Positions 4,715 through 5,323 of a stretch of 5,323 nucleotides of DNA are shown here, one piece after another; the stretch's first letter is position 1, and every line of letters begins with the position of its first letter. The notes beneath the pieces are model-generated. The model was not told the origin of the DNA. It saw only the letters and a list, made by a program, of their open reading frames with translations, and searched no databases. The DNA is taken from NCBI GenBank assembly GCA_029880385.1, contig JAOUOM010000206.1, forward strand, positions 1-5,323, read 5' to 3'. Position numbers and translations under genes: made by a program. This stretch comes from Cyclobacteriaceae bacterium. GTDB lineage: Bacteria > Bacteroidota > Bacteroidia > Cytophagales > Cyclobacteriaceae.

Positions 4715-5266
4715 ATGAGTGAAAAGTACAAGATCAGGGACCAGGACCGACTCTATTTTGTCACGTTCGCTGTGGTGGATTGGGTAGATGTGTTTACGCG
4801 CAGGGAATATAAAGACATGATTGTCGAAAGCCTGAAATTCTGCCAGAAGGAAAAAGGTTTGATTATCAATGGTTGGCGCCTGATGTCAAATCATATCCAT
4901 CTGATTGCAGGCCGTAAGGCAGACATCAAAATTGAAGATATCATCCGTGATTTTAAGAAATTCACCTCCGTGTCGATCTGTCGGGCTATCGAAAATAACA
5001 GGAATGAAAGCCGAAGGGAATGGATGCCGGATATTTTCAGAAAAGAAGCATCAAAAAGCAGGAAACATCAGAATTACTGCTTTTGGCAGGATTCCTATCA
5101 TCCGATCGTTTTGGATACGAACAAACGAATGGATCAGAAACTTGATTACATCCATGAAAATCCTGTTAAAGAGGGAATAGTATTCAGTGCAGAGGATTAT
5201 GTATATTCCAGCGCTTCGGATTATGCAGGCGGACGTGGATTGTTGCCAATTGATTTTATAGAATGA
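4715..5266 (+). CDS. REP-associated tyrosine transposase (RAYT), IS200-like Y1/HUH family
   Basis: This 183-residue protein has full family length. It probably nicks single-stranded DNA at REP hairpins through a covalent tyrosine link. The HUH metal-binding motif is H60-I61-H62 in WRLMSNHIHLI. The catalytic tyrosine is probably Y145 in KLDYIHENPVKEG, the counterpart of the DYIYINPVKHG segment of E. coli TnpA(REP). The C-terminus (YSSASDYAGG, GLLPIDF) matches the family tail. There is a GAGG one base before the spacer T and ATG, too close to be a standard Shine-Dalgarno. This ATG is the first in frame. All catalytic residues are present and there is no frameshift, so the protein is probably active. 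The stop lies within a 26-bp sequence repeated at 3471-3496. Confidence 0.93.
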   Translation: MSEKYKIRDQDRLYFVTFAVVDWVDVFTRREYKDMIVESLKFCQKEKGLIINGWRLMSNHIHLIAGRKADIKIEDIIRDFKKFTSVSICRAIENNRNESRREWMPDIFRKEASKSRKHQNYCFWQDSYHPIVLDTNKRMDQKLDYIHENPVKEGIVFSAEDYVYSSASDYAGGRGLLPIDFIE

Positions 5267-5286
5267 GGATAAAAACAATGATAAAG
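5261..5286 (+). repeat. 26-bp direct repeat, right copy
   Basis: Identical to 3471-3496. This copy covers the last codon and TGA of the transposase gene and the DNA up to the right REP hairpin, so the transposase 3' end has a non-coding twin on the far side of the toxin-antitoxin module. Confidence 0.85.
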
Positions 5287-5315
5287 CACGGAAGTAACTT
5301 CCGCGCTAGTGGGGG
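5285..5315 (-). repeat. REP-type inverted repeat, right copy (31 bp)
   Basis: Exact reverse complement of 4627-4657. It begins 19 bp after the transposase stop codon and overlaps the last two bases of the 26-bp repeat. The G-run extends to eight G (5311-5318), against five C within the left copy, and the window ends 5 bp later. Confidence 0.85.
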
Positions 5316-5323
5316 GGGAGCCA

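Larger units (their letters stand above)
4627..5315 (+). mobile_element. RAYT unit: transposase gene between inverted REP elements
   Basis: A single Y1/HUH transposase gene is bracketed by perfect 31-bp inverted hairpin repeats. RAYTs are known as domesticated relatives of IS200/IS605 transposases that cleave and spread REP palindromes rather than themselves. No target-site duplication is expected for this family and I see none. The outer limits are set by the inverted repeats and may not be true ends. Confidence 0.75.

Overview
The window looks like chromosome from a member of the Bacteroidota. Start codons lack Shine-Dalgarno sequences. The toxin-antitoxin pair has a textbook Bacteroidota promoter (TTTG, 19-nt spacer, TAnnTTTG). 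The toxin, antitoxin and REP-associated transposase are of kinds common in that phylum. The moderate GC content of the left part would fit a Saprospiraceae-like genome, but this is inference only.

Positions 1-2621 (minus strand) hold a two-gene operon. The upstream gene encodes a lipoprotein with one c-type heme site (CxxCH). The downstream gene encodes an exported tyrosinase-family type-3 copper oxidase and runs off the left edge. The two overlap by 4 bp (ATGA), so they are probably translationally coupled and work together outside the cytoplasm. Three dyad-symmetric sites are packed into 2694-2761 just upstream and are candidate operators.

Positions 2762-3259 hold no convincing gene, but they contain one strong hairpin, weaker inverted repeats and a possible minus-strand promoter. 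From about 3260 the character changes to an accessory, more A+T-rich region. A pair of REP-like hairpins (3260-3349) is followed by a gene-poor stretch. Next comes a minus-strand antitoxin/RelE-ParE toxin operon (4302-3777), then a pyrimidine-rich intergenic stretch and a second pair of REP-like hairpins (4524-4581).

Positions 4627-5315 hold a REP-associated tyrosine transposase (RAYT, HUH/Y1 family) on the plus strand, bracketed by perfect 31-bp inverted copies of a hairpin element. A 26-bp sequence spanning the end of this gene recurs exactly at 3471-3496. The right half therefore reads as a RAYT/REP neighbourhood that has scattered palindromes around a toxin-antitoxin module, next to an oxidative-enzyme operon.
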